This document shows, in pieces, positions 25,756-34,044 of a stretch of DNA of 64,000 bases; position 1 is the first letter of the stretch; each line of letters opens with the position of its first letter. The stretch is taken from positions 27,457 to 91,456 of the forward strand of contig NZ_JPIK01000023.1 of NCBI RefSeq assembly GCF_000717475.1. The letters run 5' to 3'. A model generated the notes under the pieces. It saw only the letters and a list, made by a program, of their open reading frames with translations. It was not told the DNA's origin and searched no databases. A program made the position numbers and the translations under genes. This DNA comes from Desulfonatronum thiodismutans (GTDB lineage: Bacteria > Desulfobacterota > Desulfovibrionia > Desulfovibrionales > Desulfonatronaceae).

Positions 25756-26649
25756 TCAAAAACCGAAGCCTTCACGCTCTCCGCGGATTTCCCGCCATCT
25801 GGGTGGAGTCACGTAAACCTTGTCTTTCAATCCCAGCAGTTCCTTAAGCCCCGTTGATCCCAAAGTCACGGCCACCCGTTCCTCGAACATGGAGCGCAGG
25901 GTCAGATAGAGATATCCGGTCTCCTGGGCCAGGACGAGGCCTTGAGCCTGATCCGGCAAAAGCGCCAGGGTGACGGTCGGACGATCCTTGCGCATCAGCC
26001 GTTGCTCACGGATCTGACGTTGCTCGATGAGTGAGCGCTCGATGGACTTGGCCGCATCGGTCTCCACGCCGAGATGTTGCTCCACTGCGAGGACCAGGAC
26101 ACTCTGGTACAGCGTGAAGGTCTGCATGTCGCTCTTGTCCCGACCGCCGAACTCAAAAGACCCCAGAACGTCGACGAAATCTCCGGGCTTGATCAGTCCG
26201 GCCACCCCGCTCTCATCCGTGACCCCGATGGTCACGGCGCGCAAGCCCTTGGGGATTTTGACGGCCAGGCCCGTTTCAATGCCGTAAGCCACCAGTTTCG
26301 TACCCAACAGCTGCTCCCCTTGCAGCATGGGCACGATGGTCACTTGGTCCACGGCGTCCTCATAGGCGCTCAAGGCTCCAGGCTGCACGTAGCGTCTCGG
26401 GATCTGCTCCACAGTGAGCATGGTCCGGTCGAGCCGGGTCAGTCTGGGGACGTTGCGGTTGACCACCAGCACGGGAAGCGGTTCGGCAAGGAATCCCAGT
26501 TCACGTTCTTTTTGGTGAATGTACTGAAACGTAAGCAAAACGGCCAGAAGGGCCAATGCGGCCGGAATGATGATTCCCATTTTTCCGGAAAAAACTGATT
26601 TTGCCACCTTGATCTGCTCCTGAGTGAGAATGTCGGAATGGCTTGTCAC
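25756..26649 (-). CDS. cpaB: RcpC/CpaB Flp pilus assembly protein
   Basis: 297 aa. Single N-terminal membrane anchor (MGIIIPAALALLAVLLTFQYIH), then a SAF domain (PVLVVNRNVPRLTRLDRTML) and the CpaB/RcpC domain with LRAVTIGVTDESGVAGLIKPGDFVDV. It sits in the periplasm and is thought to modulate the secretin pore. The start appears to be GTG at 26649, with GAAGGGC shortly upstream. It lies 75 nt upstream of the secretin gene. Confidence 0.9.
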   Translation of the reverse strand: MTSHSDILTQEQIKVAKSVFSGKMGIIIPAALALLAVLLTFQYIHQKERELGFLAEPLPVLVVNRNVPRLTRLDRTMLTVEQIPRRYVQPGALSAYEDAVDQVTIVPMLQGEQLLGTKLVAYGIETGLAVKIPKGLRAVTIGVTDESGVAGLIKPGDFVDVLGSFEFGGRDKSDMQTFTLYQSVLVLAVEQHLGVETDAAKSIERSLIEQRQIREQRLMRKDRPTVTLALLPDQAQGLVLAQETGYLYLTLRSMFEERVAVTLGSTGLKELLGLKDKVYVTPPRWREIRGEREGFGF

Positions 26650-26809
26650 CGCCCTTCAAAAACCAAGGATGATAGTAGCCAAATGTTAAGATTTACATAC
26701 CAAAGCCAACTTTGAACTGTCCACCAAACAGATTTTTCCGGCAGAAAACGTGACGGGTTTGCGTCGCTGGATCAGGTGTCCATGATGCAGGCTGAGATTC
26801 AGCCCGCAA

Positions 26810-27262
26810 TCACTGCCTCAACACCTCCAGGATTCTGACCTCCCTCCTACCTCTACTCCCCCGCGGACAAGGATCCTTCCCTCTGTATTCCCTGACAAAG
26901 GCGCTCTCGCCGAATCCTTGATAAGCACCGCCATACACGAACAATGACCGCTTGATGTCAAACCCGTCCTGGACCCTGGATGCTCCGAGGTACTCCAAAG
27001 CCCACTGCATGCCCGGCAACGTCTCGACCCGGCCATCCTCAGCGACCTCGATTCTGTCAAAAGAGTCGTTCTGGTTGTGAACCTGCTCCCTGGCGGTTTT
27101 ATGCACGGCAGCCATGAGATAGATTGATTTTTCACCAAGAAAAAAAAGCTGCGCGGTCATGAGAATCAAAAAAACCAGGACCACCATGGCGAAAATCGTC
27201 TCCACGGCAGCCTGACCGGAGTTCGTCTGGGGGAGATCGGAAAAGTCCGTCCTGATTCTCAT
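26810..27262 (-). CDS. TadE-like minor pilin
   Basis: 150 aa. The N-terminus reads NSGQAAVETIFAMVVLVFLILMT: a Gly-Gln site followed by a hydrophobic helix with Glu at +5, the signature of TadE/TadF pseudopilins cut by the TadV peptidase. The rest is a soluble domain of unknown fold. ATG 27262 has GAGG 5 nt upstream; a TTG at 27295 is less likely. Confidence 0.75.
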   Translation of the reverse strand: MRIRTDFSDLPQTNSGQAAVETIFAMVVLVFLILMTAQLFFLGEKSIYLMAAVHKTAREQVHNQNDSFDRIEVAEDGRVETLPGMQWALEYLGASRVQDGFDIKRSLFVYGGAYQGFGESAFVREYRGKDPCPRGSRGRREVRILEVLRQ

Positions 27263-27299
27263 GGATGCCTCACTAATTTCATGCCCAGGGGGCAATCAT

Positions 27300-28223
27300 T
27301 CAATGCCGAAACTGGCCGTACCCCAACCTTTCCAGGGGAACAAACCGGGCAAAATATTCGGGCTTGCCATCCTCAATAGTGCCGCCTGTGGGAATCAATC
27401 CGGCAAAAGCGTTGATTGTCGGTATCTCAACATCATACCCAAAAGCCGGCAGATTCACGAACACCGGGCGCGCCTGCCTGCGCACATGGACGACCATGTA
27501 TGTAAGTGACCCGTCCACCTTTTTCATGTATGGTTTGTCCAGAATATCATTGTACGGGAAGGGGACACCCATGGCTTGGAGCTTAAAAGCAGGCTCGCAC
27601 CTCCACTTTTTGGAAAACCATGCTGAAGTGGGCGGCGGCTCCCTCGGCTCATCCAGGTACATGCTGAACAGACGCACGGGCGGCGTATGCACCAATTCAG
27701 TGAGCGGCCTCGGGTGATTGATCATCACGATTTCAAAGTGATCCCCATACCGGTCATTGTACCAGTCCAGGGTATTATACGCGGCAGCTTCTGCATACTC
27801 GGGAAAAAATTTGTTGGCCTTGCGCATCAATTCCCGGACAATAGTCATCCAGTCTTTGAAATACCGCACCAGATTCCTGACCTGGGCCTCGTCGGCATAG
27901 GGCATTATTTGAAGCCACTTGAGAAGGTCACGCTGCAATAGCCTGTACTCCTCGTTAAGATCAGCAAGTTCGTTCATGCCCGCTGCCTGGACGTTGGCCG
28001 CGGACAGGGCGACCATGTCCGCAACGTTCTGGGTCAGTATCCGGTCATGAACAAGCTGCCCCACGTCCACCATGAAGGCCAGAAAACAGATCAGGACCAT
28101 CATGGACAGGGCAAGGAAAACGGTCGTCTGTCCAGACTGTCCGCGACGAAAGCGGTGGCCCTGGCCGCAGTCAAAACCCGCCCTGGATTCAAGTATCTTC
28201 GGGTCAGAGCACATTGTCTCCAT
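27300..28223 (-). CDS. TadG-like membrane-anchored protein
   Basis: About 307 aa. After a Cys-containing leader, GQSGQTTVFLALSMMVLICFLAFMVDVGQLVHDR matches the N-terminal helix of TadG-type Flp assembly proteins (shown here in two parts: GQSGQTTVFLALSMM and LAFMVDVGQLVHDR), followed by QNVADMVALSAANVQAAGMN. The remainder is a periplasmic domain without a von Willebrand fold that I can recognise, which makes it shorter than classic TadG. ATG 28214 is an equally possible start; it overlaps the upstream pseudopilin gene. Confidence 0.7.
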   Translation of the reverse strand: METMCSDPKILESRAGFDCGQGHRFRRGQSGQTTVFLALSMMVLICFLAFMVDVGQLVHDRILTQNVADMVALSAANVQAAGMNELADLNEEYRLLQRDLLKWLQIMPYADEAQVRNLVRYFKDWMTIVRELMRKANKFFPEYAEAAAYNTLDWYNDRYGDHFEIVMINHPRPLTELVHTPPVRLFSMYLDEPREPPPTSAWFSKKWRCEPAFKLQAMGVPFPYNDILDKPYMKKVDGSLTYMVVHVRRQARPVFVNLPAFGYDVEIPTINAFAGLIPTGGTIEDGKPEYFARFVPLERLGYGQFRH

Positions 28224-28716
28224 CCATGGGGTCTTCTTCGCCGAGTTTCGTGGTCGCTTCCAGTTCCATAACGCCGCCAGGACCGTAAATTCGCAACACG
28301 GGGAACAGTTCCTGGACCAAAATTTTAACCTTGACGCCTCCGCCGACACGCTGAATATCCGCCTGGCCCACCCTGTTGATGATCAACTCGGAATTTTGCC
28401 GCGCACCATCTCTCCAACCATCGCCGAATCCGTTGGAATAGGCTAGATAACCCCGAGCGCCGGTGTACGAGGCGAATTTTGTCAGATAGCCCTGCGTTCC
28501 AAGAAAGGTGATGGACATGTAAGACAACGTGACGATCATGATTACAATGATCATCAGGGCGAACTCGACGACGGCCTGCCCGCTTTGCCGACCGCGAGAT
28601 GTCCCAAAATCCTCTCTCACGCCCTCCGACTTTTGTGGAAGACATGAAAAAAAGGCTTGGAACTGGGGGTGTTCAAGAATCGAAGGCATAATCTTCAATT
28701 TAAAAAAGATTTCCAT
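28204..28716 (-). CDS. TadE/TadF-like pseudopilin
   Basis: 170 aa. QSGQAVVEFALMIIVIMIVT is the TadE motif (Gly-Gln, Glu +5, hydrophobic helix), here after a leader of about 43 residues. The C-terminal domain ends VMELEATTKLGEEDP. It overlaps the prepilin peptidase gene by 17 nt and the TadG-like gene by about 20 nt. The start is uncertain; ATG 28689 would give a shorter leader. Confidence 0.75.
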   Translation of the reverse strand: MEIFFKLKIMPSILEHPQFQAFFSCLPQKSEGVREDFGTSRGRQSGQAVVEFALMIIVIMIVTLSYMSITFLGTQGYLTKFASYTGARGYLAYSNGFGDGWRDGARQNSELIINRVGQADIQRVGGGVKVKILVQELFPVLRIYGPGGVMELEATTKLGEEDPMDGDNVL

Positions 28717-29224
28717 TCCACCATTTAACGACCAGGGCTCCCGCGGCGAGACACAGGGCGAACGGGATCCCCTGTTCCTCGCTAGTCCGCGACATGTCCG
28801 TCCGGTGTAGAGGAGAAACCAATCCCCAAAAGAACAACCCCGTTCGCTTCAATGTCTGCGATAAGCGCCCTTGATAGAGTCGAATCAAAATGGTGGCGAT
28901 TGCCGCGAACAAAAAAGCGACCAAAATCGTTTGCAAAACAAACCAGGGCCCGGCGATCGAGCCCACTGCCGCTGAAAGCTTTACATCCCCGGCCCCAAGC
29001 ACGCCCACCGCAAAAGGGACAAACAGGAGGACCCCTCCAAGAAGAAGCCCTCCCATCCCTCCGAGAAAACCATGCAAGCCGTACATAAGCGTGGAGCCAG
29101 CAATACCGAACACCATGGCCGGGATGGTGACAATGTTATACACTTTCCCACGCAAGGCGTCGGTAAAAACACAGACGGCCAAAACCACTCCCAGAAAAAA
29201 ACCGGGAAAAAGCAATTCCAACAT
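28700..29224 (-). CDS. tadV: Prepilin peptidase TadV/CpaA
   Basis: 174 aa aspartyl protease in the inner membrane, about six helices. The catalytic pair is visible: Asp in VFTDALRGKVYN and the GxGD motif GVLGAGDVKLSAAVG. It cleaves Flp and the TadE/F-type leaders. It lacks the N-terminal methylase domain of PilD, as expected for CpaA. It lies 14 nt downstream of flp. Confidence 0.92.
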   Translation of the reverse strand: MLELLFPGFFLGVVLAVCVFTDALRGKVYNIVTIPAMVFGIAGSTLMYGLHGFLGGMGGLLLGGVLLFVPFAVGVLGAGDVKLSAAVGSIAGPWFVLQTILVAFLFAAIATILIRLYQGRLSQTLKRTGLFFWGLVSPLHRTDMSRTSEEQGIPFALCLAAGALVVKWWNGNLF

Positions 29225-29238
29225 ACCGACCGTTCAAG

Positions 29239-29442
29239 CTAGTCCAATGTTCCTCGGGCGCTGGTGCCACCACTTAAGGCTGCCTTGATCCTGTTACCAA
29301 GGTTTTCGACGCCTTCCTGGAAAGGCTCGACAAAAACGTAAGCTGCTGCAATGATTGCGATAACGATGACACCGATAATCAGCATGTACTCTGTCGCTCC
29401 TTGACCGCTTTCCTCTGCCCATAGTCGACGCAATACGTTCAT
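29239..29442 (-). CDS. flp: Flp major pilin
   Basis: 67 aa. Short leader ending ESG, then QGATEYMLIIGVIVIAIIAA: the Flp processing site and hydrophobic helix with Glu-Tyr at +5/+6. It is the first gene of the Tad run. GGAGG lies 7 nt upstream of the ATG. The 70 bp upstream are AT-rich and should hold the promoter. Confidence 0.93.
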   Translation of the reverse strand: MNVLRRLWAEESGQGATEYMLIIGVIVIAIIAAAYVFVEPFQEGVENLGNRIKAALSGGTSARGTLD

Positions 29443-29499
29443 CTTCTTACCTCCATAAATTTGGTTTTAAAAAAAATATGCCTATAAGCCACCACAAAA

Positions 29500-29543
29500 T
29501 AAAAACCTAAAAAGATATTCAGAGGCACTCACTCTGAATATTC
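29500..29543 (-). terminator. Rho-independent terminator of the upstream gene
   Basis: Reading the minus strand, AATATTCAGAG (end of the 29532-29543 arm) pairs with CTCTGAATAT (29514-29524 arm) around a 7-nt loop, giving a stem of at least 10 bp, followed by CTTTTTAGGTTTTTATTTT. It lies after the stop of the 29575-30693 gene and before flp, so it separates that gene from the Tad operon. Confidence 0.8.
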
Positions 29544-29574
29544 GGCTTGAGCGACTCTTGATATCCAGCAGTGT

Positions 29575-30693
29575 TTACGGAGCACCTCCAGAAGTATTGT
29601 GCGGCTTTCCGCCTCTATGCCACACCCAGCTAGCAAAATCTTTGATTTGCCTACCTGTAAATCTTACTGCATCAAGAGCCTTTTGACCGCCCCAAGTTAT
29701 CCATTTGTAGCCATCTTTTATGCTCCCCCAAAATTTGACTATCCATTTTGCAATTTTGCCCTTTAGACCAAAATAATTTAACAATTGAACAGAAATTTTA
29801 TCCGACCAGGAAAATATATAGGCAGCTACTTTTTTTCCTAATTTTTCTTTTCCCAATTTTGCAAATAATTTTCCAAAAATTTTGGTTACAATAAACTCAG
29901 CAACACCTTTGACGGAAAATTTCTTAAGAACTCCAATGATCTGGATAAACTTGTTGACCAGGTAGGTCTTTTTTAAATACGCAGCTATGGACGCAAACAA
30001 TGCCACCAATTTTGACGAGATAATAGCTAGCGCCGCGAGCAACTTCGCCCCCCCCAGAAGACCGAAAAGAATAGCTCCAGCAACAACAGCCATAGCAATT
30101 ATCCCCAATGTCCACCACGAGATAAAATCCCCTAGCTGCTCTTTTGTCCACTCCCAGAAACGTTTTATCCCCTCATCCCAAACAAAGCGCAGGGCGTCTC
30201 CAATTTTCCGGCCGCTCCAGTAAACACCGTCACGTACTTTGCCCGCTCCCCACTTCACGGTATCCAAGCCCCATTCGCCTATTCGCTGAATCCCACTGGA
30301 AACGCGCTCCCAGGTTGAGCTGAACCAAGAGGGTTGCGCAGATGGCTGCTCTGGCCTCACGGGGTCGGATTCCATCCGTTCCCCGGAGTCGAGTCTGGCC
30401 CCAGGCTCAATCGGGGCTCCAGGCTCCACCATCGCTCCGGGAACAACCTTCTGCCCTGGAGGGACGCGTCCTCCTGGAGCAACTCGTTCACCGGGAGCAA
30501 CCCGTTGCCCCGGAGCCACTCGCTCACCAGGATCAACTCTGGCTCCAGGGGGTGCCTGGGCAACGACAAGATGATCAATACCGTAAGAGATTATCGGATC
30601 AAAATGAATTGTCGAAGAAGAAAACGCAGGCCCGGCAATAGAGAGAGCCAAGAAACACGCGGTCAAGACGGAAAAGTATAAACGGCCGACCAT
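29575..30693 (-). CDS. Secreted protein with PGxRVx hexapeptide repeats and membrane helices; family unknown
   Basis: 372 aa. Signal peptide (LYFSVLTACFLALSIAGPAFS), then nine hexapeptides of the form PG-x-[RKM]-[VI]-x at residues 49-102, a spacer, and a Trp-, Lys-rich region that includes two hydrophobic segments near 195-245 (WTLGIIAMAVVAGAILFGLL). The second half is much more AT-rich than the flanks, a sign of transfer. I do not recognise the family. Position next to flp, behind its own terminator, suggests a substrate or accessory of the Tad system; a pore-forming or toxin-like protein is conceivable but unproven. GGGGGGG precedes the ATG. Confidence 0.6.
   Translation of the reverse strand: MVGRLYFSVLTACFLALSIAGPAFSSSTIHFDPIISYGIDHLVVAQAPPGARVDPGERVAPGQRVAPGERVAPGGRVPPGQKVVPGAMVEPGAPIEPGARLDSGERMESDPVRPEQPSAQPSWFSSTWERVSSGIQRIGEWGLDTVKWGAGKVRDGVYWSGRKIGDALRFVWDEGIKRFWEWTKEQLGDFISWWTLGIIAMAVVAGAILFGLLGGAKLLAALAIISSKLVALFASIAAYLKKTYLVNKFIQIIGVLKKFSVKGVAEFIVTKIFGKLFAKLGKEKLGKKVAAYIFSWSDKISVQLLNYFGLKGKIAKWIVKFWGSIKDGYKWITWGGQKALDAVRFTGRQIKDFASWVWHRGGKPHNTSGGAP
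30388..30549 (-). repeat. Coding tandem repeat, 18-bp unit, nine copies
   Basis: Nine in-frame 18-bp units encode PGARVD, PGERVA, PGQRVA, PGERVA, PGGRVP, PGQKVV, PGAMVE, PGAPIE and PGARLD. The inner units are the most alike at the DNA level, so copy number may vary between strains. Confidence 0.75.
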
Positions 30694-31148
30694 GGCCCCC
30701 CCTTTTTTGGTTTCTCTTCGTCAATTAAAAATTATTTTCTTCAATCTGTCAGCGGGTTAATCACGATGATGTTTAATCCTCGAAAGGAGAATTATGTCAA
30801 GCCATCTTTTGTCATCTTTAGAGTATTCAACGTTTGCTTTGGATATTTATATTCGGCACAATTGAGCAAAATCAAAGTGCTACGTGACCATCCTAGCTAT
30901 CAAGAGATTACCAAGCGTCCAAAAAGCCATCGCCGCGTTCAATTATTGAACATCGACAAATGGAACCAACTTTCACGATTAATAAGAAAAACATTCTATA
31001 ATAGACCGTTAGGGCCAAATCAACTCATCTTGTTGTCAAGGATGGCTTGTCAAAACAATATTTTTATGTCAACTTTTTGTCGTCTTTTGTTTTAACAGTT
31101 GATTCCAAAATATCGAATGTCCGTTTTTTTTTTTGAGGGATAACCAAT
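30694..31148. other. AT-rich divergent intergenic region
   Basis: 455 bp between the repeat protein and the LuxR-type regulator, clearly richer in A and T than the flanking genes. It should hold both divergent promoters. A plus-strand open frame of 109 codons at 30766-31095 has no good ribosome site and no recognisable motif; I do not call it a gene. Confidence 0.4.
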
Positions 31149-32576
31149 TTGCCTTCCACCTCGGAACCCACGGTGAATAGCTCTCATCTCAGGATGCTTC
31201 GGCTACAAAGCTATCCGCCTCTGGCGCATGCGGGCTTCATTCTTTGGCTAATGACTTTTCCATTAGGTTTGTTGGTCGAAGAATCCAGCCCATTCTCCGT
31301 ACTTTACTTTCTTTTACCACACTCTTTGACGCTACTTCTTCTAGCTCGATGTGTTCACAAGGCTTGGTTTCCGAAATTCGCGGATTTGAGCATTTTCCTA
31401 ACCATCAGCCTTACATTGCTCTTCCCTTACTTTCGAGAATGGACCCAACCTCTACTTATTGTGACTGGATTTTGTGGAGCCGCGTTACTGATTCGCCTGG
31501 GCCTTCTCCACTCTCGAGCGGAGAATCCTATATTTTCCGCTGCCTTGGGCCAATCCATGGGGATAGCGGCGCTCTTTCTGATTCCTATACTGCAATTACC
31601 TCTGCCCGCGAAATTCATTCTTGTCGCCCTTCCGCTCATCCTGTTTTTGAATAATCGGCGTGAATTATTGTCTATGCCTGCAAAAGCTACAGGTACCGAC
31701 ACCTTACTCTTCCGCGCACTTCCCATCATCTTTCTCTTCTTCATGACCAGCGGCCTAACGCATGGGCTCCTCCTGCCGTTTTATATTCATGCCAGCCTGC
31801 TTCCTGGATCGGAGCTGGCTTTTTATGTCATCGGTCTGTTGATCGGTTATCGTTTGACGTTGGCTCGGATTCACTTGCCGCTCACATTGGCGATAGTTCT
31901 GACCGTTTTCGCATTCGGCATCTGGCAGTCGCCTGATCGCTTGGCCGTGGACATCAGCATGTATGCCATGAACATGTCCAAAGGATTCGCGGATATTTAC
32001 CTGCTTGCCCTGATGTTGGGACAGCGTAATGTGGCTCAATCGTTTGCCTTGGGTACCGGTATCATGCTTTTGGGGGTGAGCGCGGGAATTTTTCTCGCGC
32101 ACGCCTTGGAGGATGAAGCATGGGCATTCGTATTGGTAGGGAATGTTCTGGTATGCGCAACGCTTTTGGCCTTCTTCCTTCAGGGCTCACGACGCAACGT
32201 ACTTGCTCCGACGGCTCACCGATCAAATGAAATCCGTAACGGCCTTCTCGAAGATAAAATCGACCTGGAGGAATCATCAACGAAAACTCATGACTCCTCC
32301 AGTGCGCAATCAACTCCTCTTCCCACTTCCGGCCCTCTGGCGAGTGAAGCCGAAATCCCCTCAATTCCCACCACCTCCCTCCCGCCGCTCCCTTTTTTGA
32401 ACACCCTGTCTCGCCAGGAACGCTGTGTTTTGGAATTGGTTCTTTCCGGAGCAAATTACAAGCAAGCAGCTAAACGATTGGAAATCACGGAATCCTCCGT
32501 CAAGACATATATGACGAGAATCTATTCCAAAGCCAATGTTCGCAACAAAGCGGAACTGCTCCGCAAATACCTTTGA
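31149..32576 (+). CDS. LuxR-type regulator with polytopic membrane domain
   Basis: 475 aa. The first 340 residues are about ten to twelve hydrophobic helices with an MFS-like look; a charged Ser/Thr/Pro linker (about 350-415) follows; the last 60 residues are a LuxR/NarL helix-turn-helix (LSRQERCVLELVLSGANYKQ, ITESSVKTYMTRIYSKANVR). It is thus a membrane-bound transcription factor that could sense a ligand or the state of the envelope. The start is TTG 31149 with GAGGGA 8 nt upstream; the next ATG (31194) has no spacing for a ribosome site. It is divergent from the repeat protein and heads the pilin/phosphatase/kinase run. Confidence 0.85.
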   Translation: MPSTSEPTVNSSHLRMLRLQSYPPLAHAGFILWLMTFPLGLLVEESSPFSVLYFLLPHSLTLLLLARCVHKAWFPKFADLSIFLTISLTLLFPYFREWTQPLLIVTGFCGAALLIRLGLLHSRAENPIFSAALGQSMGIAALFLIPILQLPLPAKFILVALPLILFLNNRRELLSMPAKATGTDTLLFRALPIIFLFFMTSGLTHGLLLPFYIHASLLPGSELAFYVIGLLIGYRLTLARIHLPLTLAIVLTVFAFGIWQSPDRLAVDISMYAMNMSKGFADIYLLALMLGQRNVAQSFALGTGIMLLGVSAGIFLAHALEDEAWAFVLVGNVLVCATLLAFFLQGSRRNVLAPTAHRSNEIRNGLLEDKIDLEESSTKTHDSSSAQSTPLPTSGPLASEAEIPSIPTTSLPPLPFLNTLSRQERCVLELVLSGANYKQAAKRLEITESSVKTYMTRIYSKANVRNKAELLRKYL

Positions 32577-32764
32577 CCACCTCCCCGTATAACCGCTGGA
32601 ATCCATGAAAGCCGAATTCCGGCAACGCTTAAGGCATCGCCTGAGCCTTGCCCAATCCTCCATGAAAGCGTAAAGTGCCACAAACCATTACGTTATAAGC
32701 GGGCCTTTCCTCTTTTGCTTTTCAGTTCGGAGTTTGGCCTTAACCAGTTAGAGGGAGTTCATTT

Positions 32765-33049
32765 ATGGGGCGTCATCACTTATCGAGAGGCATCAAAAAA
32801 ATTTCCTGCCTCCGGTCGTCGTCTTGTCCTTCCTCCCCTTCCTTCTCCTCACGCTCGCTTGTTCCCACCCGACTCTGTTTTTTACCTGAAAACAAATTCA
32901 ACTCCGGGCAAGCCACGGTGGAATACCTTTTAGCCATCGGAGTCGTCGCCGTGGCCATGGCCGCGGTCTTGTCCAGCGGAGTGCTCTTTGAGGCTTTGGC
33001 CGATCTCTTCAGTCAACTCTCGGGGAAGATCGCGCTACCATCCCCCTAA
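32765..33049 (+). CDS. Second Flp-like pilin with long leader
   Basis: 94 aa. NSGQATVEYLLAIGVVAVAM is a Flp/TadE processing site and helix, with Glu +5 and Tyr +6, but it comes after an unusually long, Ser/Arg-rich leader of about 48 residues. ATG 32765 has GAGGGAG 7 nt upstream, so the long leader looks genuine. The mature part would be about 46 residues, similar to Flp. It is encoded opposite to the main Tad run, beside the phosphatase and kinase. Confidence 0.7.
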   Translation: MGRHHLSRGIKKISCLRSSSCPSSPSFSSRSLVPTRLCFLPENKFNSGQATVEYLLAIGVVAVAMAAVLSSGVLFEALADLFSQLSGKIALPSP

Positions 33050-33102
33050 GTAAGTTGTTCAACGCATCTCCCACGAACGCTTTTCAAACGAGTACACGTT
33101 TC

Positions 33103-33963
33103 ATGAGCAACCTCTCCTATACCGGCATGACCCACCAGGGCCAAGTGCGCGGTGACAATCAGGATTCCATTTATCTCCCGCAGGGCGGGTGCTCGCTCCC
33201 CTGTCTTTTTCTCGTCGCGGACGGAATGGGAGGTGCAAATGGCGGAAAAACAGCCAGCGAACTGGCCGTAAGCATCGTCTCGGAGGAGTTTCACCAAAAC
33301 CAGAGGAAACATGGACCGGAGCTTGCATTGCGCAATGCCGTCAAAAAAGCCAACAGCACCATTTACTACAAAGCCCAAGCCGAACAAGACCTTCGCGGGA
33401 TGGGAACGACCCTGATCGGGCTGGCCGTTCTTTCGGACAATCGAGCATTGATCATCAATGTGGGCGACAGTAGGTGTTATTTACTTCGGGAAGGCGAGCT
33501 ACACCAGCTCAGCGAGGACCATTCCGTGGTGCAGGAGATGGTCCGCGAAGGCAAGCTGACAGATGAACAGGCAAGAAGCAATGGGATGCGCAACATGCTT
33601 TCCAGGGCGGTTGGAGCGGCCGCGGAGGTCAAGGAGGATCTATTCGCCGTGACGGCTCTGGAGATCAATGATACCTTCCTGCTTTGCTCCGACGGGCTGC
33701 ACGGCCCGGTTCCCGAAGAACGCATTCGAGAAACCCTTCAACAATCCTTGGATATTTCCGGCAAGGCCCAACAGCTGCTGCGACTGGCCAACGACAATGG
33801 TGGACCGGACAACATCTCGGTGATCCTGGTGCGGGTCAACCAAAGTGAATATCTTCCCGAACCGGATGAAGTCACGTTTCGCAAGAACGTGCCCATGACA
33901 AAAAAACAGACTGGGGCAACATCTTCACTCTCCGGCTTTCTAGGAAGGTTTTTCAACAAATAG
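33103..33963 (+). CDS. PP2C-family Ser/Thr protein phosphatase
   Basis: 286 aa. All PP2C metal motifs are present: RGDNQDS (Asp21), VADGMGGANGG (Asp40), LLCSDGLHGPV and NGGPDNISVILVRV. It removes phosphate from Ser/Thr in the cytoplasm and likely opposes the two Hanks kinases here. The PstP/Stp-like kinase partner follows 81 nt downstream. The start is uncertain: ATG 33103 (MSNLSYTGMTHQG) matches the family's N-terminus; a TTG at 33055 would add 16 residues. The C-terminus has a short tail of about 40 residues with no membrane helix. Confidence 0.92.
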   Translation: MSNLSYTGMTHQGQVRGDNQDSIYLPQGGCSLPCLFLVADGMGGANGGKTASELAVSIVSEEFHQNQRKHGPELALRNAVKKANSTIYYKAQAEQDLRGMGTTLIGLAVLSDNRALIINVGDSRCYLLREGELHQLSEDHSVVQEMVREGKLTDEQARSNGMRNMLSRAVGAAAEVKEDLFAVTALEINDTFLLCSDGLHGPVPEERIRETLQQSLDISGKAQQLLRLANDNGGPDNISVILVRVNQSEYLPEPDEVTFRKNVPMTKKQTGATSSLSGFLGRFFNK

Positions 33964-34044
33964 GCAAGCACCTCGCTCCCTTTTCCGCGCTTCGGTCCCG
34001 TTCGTCCATCAAGATGGACATCCTCAACACCAGAGGAGGCGTTC

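Noticed and set aside
30766..31095. 109-codon frame in the AT-rich gap
   Set aside because: No ribosome site, no motif and composition like non-coding DNA; too weak to call.
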